NCBI RefSeq assembly: GCF_051106095.1
Contig: NC_135783.1
Span: forward strand, 58,871,447-58,935,446
DNA: 64,000 nt
Reading direction: 5' to 3'
Source: Pogona vitticeps
Lineage: Eukaryota; Chordata; Lepidosauria; Squamata; Agamidae
Shown here: in pieces, positions 1 through 11,109 of the stretch
Layout of the letters: every line of letters starts with the position of its first letter
Position numbering within the stretch: position 1 is the stretch's first letter
Notes under the pieces: model-generated
Database searches by the model: none
Told to the model about the DNA's origin: nothing
The model's input: only the letters and a program-made list of their open reading frames with translations
Position numbers and translations under genes: made by a program

Positions 1-760
1 ACCATTGAATGAGACCAGGAAATATGGTGTTGGCTTTGCGGTCAGAAATACTCTGCTGAGATCCATTGTTCCACCTACTGAAGGGAGTGAAAGAATCCTG
101 TCTCTGCAGCTCCACTCATCAGTGGACCGGTCACCCTCATAACGCTCCAACACTGTCATCTACAACAGAAGTCAAAGACAAATTCTATGACAATCTGGCA
201 GCTACAATAAAAAAATCCCCAAGAGAGAGCCGCTGTTCATTCTCAGAGACTTTAACGTTAGAGTTGGTGCTGATCACAATTCTTGGCCCACTTGTCTAGG
301 CCGTTTTAGCATTGGAAAGATGAACAAAAATGGCCAACACTTGCTGGAGTTTTGCTGTTATTATGGTCTCTCTGTCAGCAACACATTCTTTAATATGAAG
401 CTTCAACACAGAGTCTCTTGGAGACATCCGAGATCGAAGCATTGGCATCAGCTCGATTTGCTCCTCACTAGACGGTCTAGCCTTCCTAGTATTATGATCA
501 CACACAGTTATCAGGGTGCTGATTGCGATACTGATCATTCCCTGGTGTGTAGTAGAGTAAAACTGCGAACAAAGAGATTGTATCACATGAAAAAGGGCGG
601 AAGACCACGTATTGACATCAACAAGACTCACAATCAAAGAAAAGTGGAGGAATTTGCCAAAGCACTTGAGGAAACCCTTCCAGGCTTGGCTGATGCAAAT
701 TCACCTGAAGGATGGGAACAATTTTCCCTTGTCTCACTCTGAGAAAAACAAAAGCAATTT
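1..760 (+). mobile_element. LINE fragment, APE-type endonuclease domain (zinc-finger LINE family)
   Basis: The plus strand encodes a decayed apurinic-type endonuclease (EN) domain of a non-LTR retrotransposon. Recognisable blocks, spread over several frames, are GFAVRN near 36, RDFNVRVGADHNSW near 239-285, a KMNKNGQHLLEF block near 317-352, SWRHPRSKHWHQLDLL near 416-463 and GADCDTDHSLV near 513-545. In APE nucleases the DFN and DH motifs hold catalytic residues (known for the fold). The reading frame changes several times and the piece stops near 740, before any reverse transcriptase, so it is dead. Wording of the motifs matches a widespread LINE type that ends in a C2H2/CCHC-like zinc finger. 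The C-terminal half of such an element lies at 11.1-12.1 kb in the same orientation. Clade name not assigned. Confidence 0.8.
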
Positions 761-1595
761 CCTCCCCCAGATTCTACTTTTTATTTGTGAATTAATTTTA
801 TTTTTTAAATCTTCCTCTCCATATGGAGTGTAGTGAAATTACGAATCAAAAACACACTTGAAAGAAACAAGACTTGGAAAGCACTCATGTTTTCCAAGAG
901 TCTGCTACAGCTGTTAATTTGTGGAAAACCTCAGTGGAAAGCAAACAAAATGGCAGCATCATTTTACATGAGAATTCGGAAATGGCCCAATTCCAGACCT
1001 TGGCTAACTCTGGGAGTTGGGTTTCATTGCCAAAGCTTCAACCAGTGTCATGTTATTTTTTACAGATCATGTTGATGCAGCTGAGAAGAACTCTGATGTT
1101 CTTCTTTAATGTGGCATTTTTGTCATTCATTCAAACTGAAGGATCACTGATTTGTGGTGCTCAAGAGATCACGACAATTTTTTTTTTGAGAAAAACTGAA
1201 AATTCAGTTTATTTTTGTTGTTTATAAAAATTCTATCCAGACCTCCAAAAGTCACGAACTTTGACAGTTTTAAGCTGAATTTGAACTTGGTGACTTGGGG
1301 AATTTTTCAACACATCTCTAACACACATGTCTTAGATATTTCTTGCATCCACCCACTATTTGGCCTGCATGCTACCTTTTAGTTTTCAGAAAAGCCTTCT
1401 GTTCACTGAGTTGGGTGGGGGGCAAATCTGAGGACCAGCTTTCAACCTAATAAGTGTTGCAGAGTTTTGAATTTATGGTAAAATTCCATTTTGCTACATA
1501 CTAGAAGTACAGAGATCCACAGAGGACAGCCACAAGTTTCCCAGAGTCCACCCCTTTCTCATTAATTGGCACTTAAAATCTCAAGAGACATTTGT
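761..1595. other. No gene seen; possible MITE end near 1310
   Basis: AT-rich sequence with no protein family I recognise. The stretch from about 1180 to 1321 ends in CAACACATCTCTA; together with TAGAGATG-type ends elsewhere in the window this could be the 3' end of a small non-autonomous hAT-like element. No partner terminal repeat was found. Confidence 0.4.
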
Positions 1596-1642
1596 AAGAT
1601 ACTTTTTAAAAAAGTATCTTAAAGATTTTTTTAAAAATCTTT
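1596..1642. repeat. Two back-to-back short hairpins
   Basis: Positions 1596-1620 and 1621-1642 are each near-perfect A/T-rich palindromes (arms about 10-12 bp around a TTAAAA-like centre), placed end to end, just before the dispersed repeat at 1650-1912. No function is assigned. Confidence 0.6.
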
Positions 1643-1649
1643 ATTTACT

Positions 1650-1912
1650 GTAACTTGACGTTACAGATTTGGTATGCTGCTTTCTTTACTGCATGAATCT
1701 GAACAGATCAACAGCAAACAAACAACTGCTTCCAACCAAGGAAAGAGAGGGAAAGAAGCACTCAGCAGAGAGGCGGGGCTCTCTTTGAAATCAAAGGCTG
1801 GAAGCAATGATTGGTTAGTACTGGAGAGACAGACAATCACCCTAGGCCAGAAAAATCCCACCCAGTCAAACTAACTACAGGTACATGTGAGGTTGCAAAT
1901 AAAACTCCAACA
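1650..1912 (-). repeat. Unclassified dispersed repeat, copy 1
   Basis: Read on the minus strand this stretch begins TGTTGGAGTTTTATTT and is clearly similar over about 270 bp to 57323-57606 on the plus strand. Shared landmarks include a GATTGTCTGTCT block, a TTCAAAGAGA block, CTCTCTGCTGAGTG and CTGTTGATCTGTT, with scattered differences. By eye identity is about 75%. It has no coding capacity. A solo LTR is one possibility because it starts with TG, but no family is recognised and the boundary is soft. Confidence 0.6.
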
Positions 1913-2411
1913 ATAAACAGGATACTGGCTTACAAGGTCAACCATTGTGGGGTGTCTAGGACACTGCAAATTCCTATATAAATGCTAATTATATTTAGTT
2001 AGTTTTTTGATGACATCATTTTTTAAAAAACTTTGATGAAATGATGCCACTGATTAATCAGGAAGTGATGTCATGAAAAAGTTATACAGAACAGAAGTAC
2101 CTGAAGGGAGGAAAGTGCCATCTTGTAAGATGCTAACCTACAGAAGAAAGAGGGTGGCACAGTGGCAAATGTGTATCACCTAAACAAGGAGTGAGGGAAA
2201 TGTAACTCAGGATGTCCTTGGGCTGCAATTGCCTTCTGCAGTGGCTAGCTCATTGGTGAAGCATCATGGAAGCTGTAGTCCAAAAACATTTGGAAGGCCA
2301 ACATCTTCCATGCCTGATCTCGAAACAAGAACAGAATCTCCTGGATCTCATACCGAAATGCAAATTTATTTTTTCTATAATTTGATCAAAACTCATAATG
2401 ATTAACTGACT
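1913..2411. other. No gene; possible hAT MITE scrap at 2255-2320
   Basis: Mostly unique-looking AT-rich DNA. Around 2255-2320 the words AGCTGTAGTCCAAAAACATTTGGAAGG resemble the interior of common vertebrate hAT-derived MITEs that carry a GGAGTTGTAGTCC core. Ends are not visible. Confidence 0.35.
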
Positions 2412-2650
2412 TAAGGTAAAGGTTCCCCTTGACATTTACTCCAGTTTTGTCTGACTCTAGGGCATGGTGCTTATCCCTGTTTCCAAGCCATAGAGCCAGC
2501 GTTTGTCCGTAGAGAGTTTCTGCAGTCACGTGGCCAGCGCAACTAGACACGGAACACCGTTACCTTCCTACCATGGGGGTATCTATTTATCTACTCGCAT
2601 ATGCATGCTTTCGAACTAGGCATGCATATGCAAGGTTGGCAGGGCTTTTG
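2412..2650 (-). mobile_element. Sauria-type SINE, 5'-truncated
   Basis: The plus strand shows the reverse complement of a Sauria SINE: the 3' terminus AAGGGGAACCTTTACCTT lies at about 2414-2432, followed by the Bov-B-like tail block (gtctgactctagg), the conserved body near 2480-2570 (tttccaagccatagagccagcg, cgtggccagcgcaac) and the GCATGCTTTCGAAC region near 2604. The tRNA-like head is missing, as is usual for 5' truncation. This is the oldest-looking of the five copies. Confidence 0.85.
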
Positions 2651-4944
2651 AACTGGCTACAATTGTGTTAATCAATTGATGCCCCTAATGACTATTTCTT
2701 TGCAAGTTCCTATACTAATGTAAATTGAAGACAGTGTTTTGTTTTCAGTGAAGGAGCAAAGATGACAGAATGCTCAGTAGCAATCAGTAGCATCTAACTT
2801 CTTTGGTTTATTTTATTATACAGCTGGGTATAATTATCTTAGTATAACAAGTGGGGGTGGGGGAAGCCACTAAAGATGAGGAAGAGAATGACCTGCTTCC
2901 TAGTTTGAAAGCTTTGAGCACAAGCAAACAAATTTCTATCTTGACAAAATACTTGGATATTGGAGTAAATGGAAAGGTGTCATTTCTTTCAGAGAAACTG
3001 GAGTAGGTAGGCTTTGTTATGAAGTTCTTGAACCTCTGTAAAATTCTGGGTCAAATTATATGAAGTAGATATCACACTGTTAGAAGGAGGATTTCCCTTA
3101 AATAATGAAAGTATCTGACTGTCACAACATGCACTTTTCATATCATCTGTAGTTTTCAAATTCGTCTACTTTGTTTTGCAGTTGGTCATTAGGAGGTAAA
3201 CGCAGGTGTATTTAAGTATGATTGTTCAGACATGAAAGTCTAGCAGAATCATGATTCTGCCATTGATATTGGCAGATCTTCATGTCTTTGGAACTTCAAT
3301 TTCAGATTCTAATTATTGGTTACCTTTCACATACAGTTCATCTCACATAACAGTGGTATGGAAGTTGATCTCTTATGGCTTGATCTTGTGCAGCTCAAGT
3401 AATATGGGAATAGCAGAATGACATGAGATGAGTGAAGTTCCCTGCCTATGAAGTCTTTCGCCCAAAAGTAAGTTGTTGATGTGGGAGTGTGTGATATAAT
3501 TCATGTACAATGTCTGGATCTGTTACTCAAGCGTTGCTACAGCAGCTTGAAACTGAATCATAGGGGAGAGTGTCTTATCATTCATTACAGGACAAGAATA
3601 AAAATGTACATCCCCCCCCCACTGTTTACTTGTCTTCTGATGTCAAGCGAGGCAGTGGCACTGATCCTGAAATCTTGCATAATTGCCACATTTCCAGGAA
3701 TAAATACTCTTCTGGCCTCAAAAGAGCAAATTTCAACATAAGGTGAACGCCTCTGCTTTATTTGCACTTAACATGTTCCAGAGCTCAGTTCTGGCATTCA
3801 AAACAGGTTTCAGTGCTGAGCCTGAAGATGCTTCTAGATGGAAATAAAATGAAAACTTGACTCTGCCTGGATGCTTTCAGACAGATAGCTCTTAATGCCA
3901 GCAACCTCCTCAAAAATTTTTTTTGCGGTGAGAAAGAAGTGGTGGTAAAACATGGGGGAGATGCAAAGCAAAGATGACAATGCCTGGGCCCCCAGGCCAC
4001 CTTGAAAAGAAGGCTGGGCAAGGGCACCACAGAAGCCTCACGGGGCAAGCTCCCTCTGTTGATGCCAATGATGGGGGGGTAGGAAGAGCAGCCCCTTCAG
4101 TTATTTGCAGCACGATTTAGGATGGAGTTATCTGAATTATTATTGTTTGAAAATAGTTTTATTTTAACATATCTTTATTTCAGTCTTTTGTCAAAAATAT
4201 ATGAAACAGCTTAGAAACCCACTCCCCCGAAATCCTGTATTAGAGCTACTAGTGGCATTACAGTAGCAGCAATATATATGATATATACTTATTATTTAAT
4301 GCCTGCCAGCATAAGTCAATTGGCATAAATCTCAGCTATATAGTGCTGCAAGTTAAGAAGCTGGCATTCACATTTGCTGTTGCACAGCAGCCATGTGACA
4401 CAGCGTGTGACAGCAAACGCATGTGCCGACTTCTTAATATGTGGCAAGTCATGCTTCAGACTTACCCTGTTGGTCTTACACTGGTGAATTTTCCTGTTGG
4501 ATTCTGGCCACTGAATGAGGCTGAAATACTGCTATGAGAAATCTTCAGCTACAAGTGTGGAAGTATTTTGTAGCAGTATGAAAGCTCCAGCAGCAGCGCT
4601 TCACATTTTGTGTCAAACTACACTACGTGGGAGTACACTGCTCAGCCCTTATGTCTACATTTGTGATTTCCAAGCAATGGCACAGCCATCAATGGAATAG
4701 AAAAGTAGCCTAGCTGTGACACAAGATATTCATAATAATAATCCCTCTGTTCTCTTGCAAGGTGGCATAGCATGGCCTTGTTTTACACTTACAACAGAAG
4801 TAAAATTTTTACTAAACAGAATCATTATAATTTTCAGATAGAAAAGAAACAGTTTGTGTGTTTTGCAACAATATTACTGCTTGCCATAAATATGAAATCT
4901 AAGAAAAAAAGGCTTGTAAACACAGCAATGCTCTTTTCAGAAAA
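2651..4944. other. No gene or clear repeat
   Basis: AT-rich with short poly-C (3612) and homopolymer runs. Short open frames on both strands have no motif, no signal of coding bias and no recognised family. Nothing supported. Confidence 0.5.
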
Positions 4945-4983
4945 TGTTTTTGTTTGTTTGTTTGTTGTTTGTTTGTTTGTTTA
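4945..4983. repeat. (TTTG)n microsatellite
   Basis: Tandem TTTG units with one interruption. Confidence 0.9.
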
Positions 4984-5471
4984 AGGGGCCCCAGAAGAAC
5001 CCTTGAAAGGTAGTGGGACCTAGAGGAGACCAATGGAACCATTTTCTGAGGAGAACTCAAATGAAAAAAAAAACACTGTGCACAGAGGGGAACACTTTAC
5101 AAAAATCACAAACAATCAGGACTTACAAGAGGTTTGTATCTATTGCTAATATTACTCACATGGTATGCTGGGGCTTGTGTAGAGGATATTCTGTGATGTC
5201 TCCTTGAGTATTTGTTTGTATATTGTGTGCATGTGAAGGACGTGCACTCTGAGCATTGTGACATAATGGGAGTTTGAGGCCAACACTGTTGATCAGTGCC
5301 TTCTGCCCACAGGCAGTAAGTAGCGTATGCTTAATGCACAAGGGTGTAAGGTGTGGGTGGCTGCTATGGATGCTTGGAAGTGTTGTGTTTCTTACCAATA
5401 TTATCTTGCCTTCTGTTCTGATGTTGGGAGTACATTAGATTGTAGACCACTCAGCAGAATTAAGGCCAATA

Positions 5472-5509
5472 TTCAGTGAAGTCTTGTAACTTCAGTGAAG
5501 TCTTGTAAC
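5472..5509. repeat. Perfect 2 x 19-bp tandem duplication
   Basis: The 19-mer ttcagtgaagtcttgtaac occurs twice head to tail (5472-5490, 5491-5509) with no mismatch. The rest of 4984-6540 holds no gene or repeat family I can name. Confidence 0.9.
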
Positions 5510-6544
5510 TGCTAGCATGGCAGGAACCATGTAAGACTGTAAGAATGAAGAAACAGCCTCTCACTAAATGTGGAATCTTTTAGCCTCCTCTCCAATGGGA
5601 GTAGGGATGAGGAAGCCATCGGCATATTGAAAGCAAGCACGGTACTGATGTTCCCGTTTTTTCTATGGATGGGAAAAAAGACACACAATGAGTGATGTTT
5701 AATTAACGCCATAGGCAGAGTTCCATGGTTTGGAGCAAGAGGAATCCTTCATCTATGGCATGGCGTGAATGTGTCTGTGTACATTGTACACAGATGTAGC
5801 TATAAATTAATAATTTGTTCTTATGAGCTTCGCAGAAAACCCTCTTCGAAGACCCTTGTCCTTACTCTAAGTTTTTTATTAATGTGGTTAATAAAGTTTG
5901 CAGTCCCCTCAAATGAGCATCAGATTTGGGAGGTTCATACATAGTTCAATTAACAAGGCTCTTATTCTGTATTTAGATCTCAGTATTGCTGTTGAATGTT
6001 AAAGTGTTATTAGCGCTCTGCACTGGACCAAAATGACAATTCTATCTGCATTTTAACATATTATGTCATCTCCTATGGAACAGACTCTACAATGTACTCA
6101 TATCCTTTCCAATAGTTCTCCTAGGGAATAACCTAATCTATAATGTTGCACATCTGTTGGTGTGACAACATGAAGCTTGCAAACCTAAATTTGGACCCTG
6201 CTTTTGGTTCACATATCTCAGCATTAGGTATTTGTGTTTTTAAAAAATTCAGATAATAAATTATGAAAAAAGACAGTGATCTCCCCACTCTCCACATTGT
6301 TAATAGGAGAAAAACTCAAAGCACATGACTGATGGAGCCACTGAAGTATGCATGGTATTGCTATGTGACCAGCAACCTGAAACGCCAGCATCTGGATGGA
6401 GTCAATCCTTTCATTAAGCAGAGTGTGGTGGAAGCCTCAGCGGTAGATTCTGGGTGGCAACTGCCCATGTATTTATGGCTTTGATTGCTTTTCCACCATT
6501 TAACTTTGTTTTTAACCTTTTCCACATACTTTTTAATGTTCCAG

Positions 6545-6935
6545 GGTATTTATAATTTTATTTATTTTATTTTATTTTATTTATTTAATTTATATGCCGC
6601 CCACTCTACCCAAAGGTCTCTGGGCGGCTTACAACAATTAAAATGCAACACAATAAAATATAAAATGATTAAAATACGATTAAAATACAAATTAAAATTC
6701 AAATTGCCATCATCAAGACCCACAGGTAATGTTATTTCAATTAAAAGCCTTCTGGAACAGGAAGGTTTTGACCTGGCGCCGAAATATCATCAGTGTCGGC
6801 GCCAGGCAAATTTCAGTTGGGAGGGCGTTCCATAGTCTGGGGGCAGCTGCCGCAAAGGCCCTTTGTCTACAAGCCATCCCTCTTACCTCCTTGAGGGATG
6901 GCTCTTTCAAAAGGGCCCCCTGGCTAGATCTTAAT
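6545..6935 (-). mobile_element. L2-clade LINE, 3' end
   Basis: Minus-strand 3' end of an L2-like LINE. The plus strand starts with a (TTTTA/TTTA)n tail at 6551-6590, then the typical 3' UTR words (atatgccgcccactctaccc, ctgggcggcttacaac). Further in, the minus strand encodes the ORF2 C-terminus: about RQRAFAAAAPRLWNALPTEI near 6815-6875 and FRRQVKTFLFQKAF near 6745-6790, the motif order usual for L2/CR1-type proteins. The copy is 5'-truncated and has no reverse transcriptase left. Confidence 0.8.
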
Positions 6936-6949
6936 TGTCATCAACTGAT

Positions 6950-7478
6950 GATGATTTTATGATATCACTATTTTTTTTAGCTTTATTCCATCTAGTTTTT
7001 GGATCTTACCACATTATACACAGAGAACTGCACATTTGTCAAGCCCACTTGAATATCTTTGCATATACTCTAATTTTAGAGCATCCATGTATAACAAATG
7101 ATGGATATTTCCTTCTTGATCTACAGTGTGGTAGCCCAATCTAGTTTTATTTAGATTTATGGACAAAGGGATTCATGAGATGTTGAACAGTAATTGTGAC
7201 AAAGAATGCCCTTGAAATATTTTTGTTTAATGTTAACTTCCCCATTTTTTTCACCATAAGCCATTAAAGCAGTTCTCCATTTTTCAGTGTTTTTCTTGAG
7301 GAACTCTTGATGATGACAATGAGGAGGATGATTTTGCACTTCTGATTTCTCAACATAAGTAGTGCATGAGGGCAGACCAAAGTGTCAAGTCATAAACATT
7401 TCTGAGTGAGATGACATGTTTGCAAAATCACTGATTTTTTAATTTCAGGAAGCAAATTAACAGCTATTTGCAACTGTT
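6950..7478. other. No gene or clear repeat
   Basis: AT-rich spacer between two LINE scraps; nothing recognised. Confidence 0.45.
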
Positions 7479-7865
7479 TTAAACTGGTAGCCAAAGATTT
7501 TGGAACAACTGTAGGTAGAATGGGGAGAATAATGACCAGATCTTGCTTTCACATTCTTTTAACTCCTTACCTGCAATTTTTATATTTCCTGTACTTTTGA
7601 GGTTGCTTGTTGACGGGACTCCAACTTTTAAAAGGTGTGCTTTTCTTTGTTGTGTATCCAGAAGTATAATATCCAGCTTATTGAAACCAACAGTTTTATC
7701 TGCAATAACATACTTCGCCCAGTATAGTAGAATGATTTCATTTTCTAAAATTGGTGGTGGCTGGAATTTATAATATGGAGGAAAATATGTGAGTAATCCG
7801 CAAGATTTTGCCAGCTGCTGAAAAACTATCTTTGCAACTTGGTTATTCCTGCACACATAGTCCAT
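7479..7865 (-). mobile_element. LINE fragment with possible R2/R4-type C-terminal endonuclease
   Basis: A 128-codon open frame on the minus strand reads, in order, PPPILENEIILLYW, then VIADKTVGFNKLDIILLD, then AHLLKVGVP. This resembles the C-terminal restriction-like endonuclease (PD-(D/E)XK fold) of R2/R4/Dong-type LINEs, where the usual wording is about DR.I.TDR.I..NKPDIVLLD followed by a hydrophobic strand and VAVP. Here KPD has become KLD, so the active-site motif is not intact. The frame is open but 5' and 3' context is lost; it is a fossil fragment. R4-like LINEs are known in lizards. Alternative: chance ORF, judged unlikely because of the ordered match. Confidence 0.55.
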
Positions 7866-9958
7866 TGGTACAAGCTCAGAGTATCCAGTTATGATATGAA
7901 GACTTATTTGTTTGGATTTGTGACAGGCCCTACATAGAGCACTTACACCTTGATGATATCTAATGCAAGTAACTTGGTCTTGGACTGCACACTAGGCAAT
8001 GGGGGCAGCACTTAGTTTATGGCAGTATTCCTCACCATGTCACAGTGCCAGTATTAAGACTATTAATTTTTAAATGGGTACAGTCCTGCCATGGACTGCA
8101 CTACTGTATCCTCCTAGAAATGCCAGCTGGGTCTGGGACAACTGAAGAGTTCTATGTATCATTGCTTTTAGACTACATATCTCCAGGCAGTTCTGTTATC
8201 CACCACCTGTGGACCCACCCTGTAGCTGACACTTGCCTTTCGTTCTAGTTGTTATTATTGCTAAAAAAATACGCACAAGGAAATGTAAGTGTTTTTCCAG
8301 AGTTAATGTGTCTCTGGTCCCCTGTCTGCAGAATATCTTTTATGAGGTAAATATTTATGTGTTCATATTCCCTGAAGGCCTGAGTAATTATTTAACACAA
8401 GGCAAAGAAGGACTGCAGGATAAATCTGCTTTAGCCGTCAGTAATGGAGTGAATGCATTTTCCAAAATCCTCTGCTAAACCACCAGAACTGGAGAGATAC
8501 CAAACCAAAAACATTCTTTCCTCTGAGAGCCTATTAAAGATGTTAGGAAACTAGATCTTTTGGAAAGAAACAGACTTTTCTTCCTTTACCAGTTTTATTC
8601 TCCCTTGAAGGGTGCAGTAGAAGACTGAGGGAATGATTTCCTGTGGCCACTGCTATGAAACATCGAATAATTTATTCTGTAAATCTTAGAGAATAAACAA
8701 ATTAAGGACAGAAAATGTCAGGGTTTTCTTTAAAGATTTGCACGGGATGTTCCACTTCTAGAGAGTTCTTACTTTTTTGTTGTTGTTGACATATGCCAGA
8801 CCTGTCCATCTCTGTCATTTTCTGGGGCTCTCCTCAATGCCAACCCACAGTCTGTCTAAAAGAAATAAAAACTCACCAGACAAAATAAACTGGAATGCAG
8901 GCCCTCAAGGAGGTCTGGGAAAAGGAACTGGGTTGGCATGAAGAAGAAATAAGGGCATGCCCAGACTGGCCCTTTTGGCACATGCTGGTGTGGTCTAAAT
9001 AGGTTTGGTTGAGGTTGGGGAGGGGAGAAATATACTGTGTGATGTGACCCTCACCTCTAAATGGCATATCGACCTCAAATGACCCTATTTCCAGTATCCT
9101 GAAACGGGAAGTCTGTGCAAAGGCAGAGTTTGGGAGAAAAGAAAGGCGGGTGGGTTCAAGTATGGTTGGGGATGGCAGGCAGCAGAGACAGAGAAAGACA
9201 GAGAGGCATGCTACAGGTGGGAGGGAGTGCAAGGGAGAAAAGCCAACCCATCTGTCTTTTTGGATTCCCCTTTGGCTGTTCTGAGTTTGCAGAGGGTGTA
9301 AGAGGGTGGGGAGGCAGAGAGAAAGGAGCCGGGCGTGCACAGAAGGGATATGTGCAATCTCCCACTGCCACCCCCCATTTCACCAGTAATTACAAAAAGC
9401 AAAAAGGGGGAAAAAGGGGATGCCTTCCTCTTGCACCTTGTATTGGACACACACACATACACACAGAAGAGGGCATAAAGCAGTTTTCAAAAGGAAAGGT
9501 GTTTGTGTGCATCTGAACAAGAGACCTCCCCAACAGGATCTCTGTGTCCATGTAAAAACAAAAGAGTCTCTCAACACTCTGTGGTGGGGCCATGCACACC
9601 TTTCCGTTCACACTTTGCCTTCCAGACATGCTTGTCTTTCTCACCTCTCTTCTGCATGCAACAGACAGACCCCCTCCCCCATGACAAAAGAGGAGTGGGG
9701 GAAAGAATACAAAATGTGTCTTTCTTTTCTAAGTGTTCAACTTGCCATAATCCTGAAGCATTTCCTTTATTGAGCCACTTCATTATACTGGAAATACAAA
9801 CCAGAAGGAGCTTTGGCAGCTGCAAAACTCAATTTCAGTCTATTTCCAGGGACCGCATGCACTGGGAATTGACTAGAGTGCTCCAACCTGCACCAAAAAA
9901 AGTAGAAGCCCATGACAGGGCTTAAAAAGGTGTGGGTTGGGGTGCCCTAGGGGCATAT
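7866..9958. other. No gene recognised
   Basis: Contains several overlapping open frames between 8870 and 9930 on both strands. They overlap one another, start at non-ATG or arbitrary codons and show low-complexity purine/pyrimidine bias (AG-rich 9180-9420), so I read them as chance. A short CA run lies at 9447-9467. Confidence 0.45.
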
Positions 9959-10020
9959 TGGGGCAAATTGGACCACTTGCCACATGGATGCCAGAAAAAA
10001 GAGTGGACCAATTTGCCCCA
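9959..10020. repeat. Inverted repeat (hairpin), 20-bp arms
   Basis: Arm 1 at 9959-9978 (tggggcaaattggaccactt) pairs with arm 2 at 10001-10020 with two mismatches and a 22-nt spacer. Weaker pairing (tgtgggtt / aacacaccca) continues outside. Looks like the core of a small palindromic element; no target duplication found. Confidence 0.65.
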
Positions 10021-10810
10021 GCAACACACCCAAAAGAGGGACACATTCCTGTCTGGACATGCCCTGAAGCAGAAAAAGGCTAAGAGCCAGCGTGCAGCGT
10101 GAGCATGGCAGAACCCAAGCCATTTGGTGTCCTCAGATGTTGTTTTCTGCTATAGGTATGTGCTTATAAACCTTGCTTGAGCAGTTCATGCATGTGGTGG
10201 AAGAATTTTTCTTTCAATCCTGTTTTTTACTTTTTTTTTTTTTTTTTACAAAACCTGGCAGATGATCTTAATGAATCTTAATGAACTAGACAGGGTGGCC
10301 TAAAGAGAAAAGCTGAACAAATCAGAGTGCAAAATTTGTTCAAATAACATTCATATTTTTGAGGCCAACAACAAGTTTTTGAGGTGCCCTCACCCTAGTC
10401 CAAGGATCAGAAATCTTTCTTCTGAACTACAACTCCCAGAAACCCCCAAACAGAAAGGCCACCACAGTAAAAAAAAAAGTAACTTTTACAAACTCTGCCC
10501 TACTTTCATGTTTTATTTCCTACTCTGCCCCTTTCCACACATGAGGCCTCTTTGAGAGCATAACCGTGGAGAAAACTCATGAAGGAGGAAATGGGAGTGG
10601 TGTGGGAAAGAATTTATGCAGGAAACGTTTGGGCTTTTAATCTGAGAGACATGGTGGTCTTACTCACTGCAGGCAATTTCTATGTAAGCCTGAGAAGCCG
10701 TAAGGACTAGTAGCAAGAGGTAGGAACAACTCAAGTATTAAAATAACCAGGAGTTGCAGGAGTTCATACGGTTGATAGGATTTATAGGTCCCAGAACATA
10801 TGTGAGTAAA
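10021..10810. other. No gene; poly-T run and MITE-like scrap
   Basis: Poly-T at about 10231-10248. Around 10424-10450 the words actacaactcccagaaacccc resemble a hAT-MITE core. Nothing else recognised. Confidence 0.4.
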
Positions 10811-10890
10811 GCCGCCTAGAGTGGTCCGGTGGGCCAGACAGGCGGGGTATAAATTAAACAAATAAATAAATAAAAATAATAAATAAATTA
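10811..10890 (+). mobile_element. L2-clade LINE 3' tail
   Basis: The stretch gccgcctagagtggtccg ... caggcggggtataaa followed by (AAAT)n is the plus-strand version of the 3' UTR seen reversed at 6.6, 27.6 and 57.7 kb. Only the last 80 bp are present. Confidence 0.75.
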
Positions 10891-10935
10891 GGCCTATGGT
10901 TAGAATGTAGATGATCTCATACTTGATCCCAGGGT

Positions 10936-11098
10936 TATGGAGAAGGGTTAAAGCAGGGAGGGTATAAGAAAAATATAAGACATATTGTTACATCAGATAC
11001 TAAATACCTATATGTCAGGCATATAGGTATTTAGTATCTGATGTAACAATATGTCTTATATTTTTCTTATACCCTCCCTGCTTTAACCCTTCTCCATA
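10936..11098. repeat. Perfect palindrome, 79-bp arms, 5-nt loop
   Basis: Arm 10936-11014 is the exact reverse complement of 11020-11098, separated by TCAGG. I checked the pairing along its whole length and saw no mismatch. The next outward pair (10935/11099) does not match. The sequence is not a known TIR and shows no target duplication. It lies directly upstream of the decayed zinc-finger LINE fragment. It would extrude as a cruciform or fold as a long RNA hairpin. Confidence 0.95.
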
Positions 11099-11109
11099 TC
11101 TCCATTTTT

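Noticed and set aside
8873-9925. Many overlapping open frames of 75-155 codons on both strands
   Set aside because: They overlap in several frames, lie in purine/pyrimidine-biased DNA, start at non-ATG codons in part, and show no motif.
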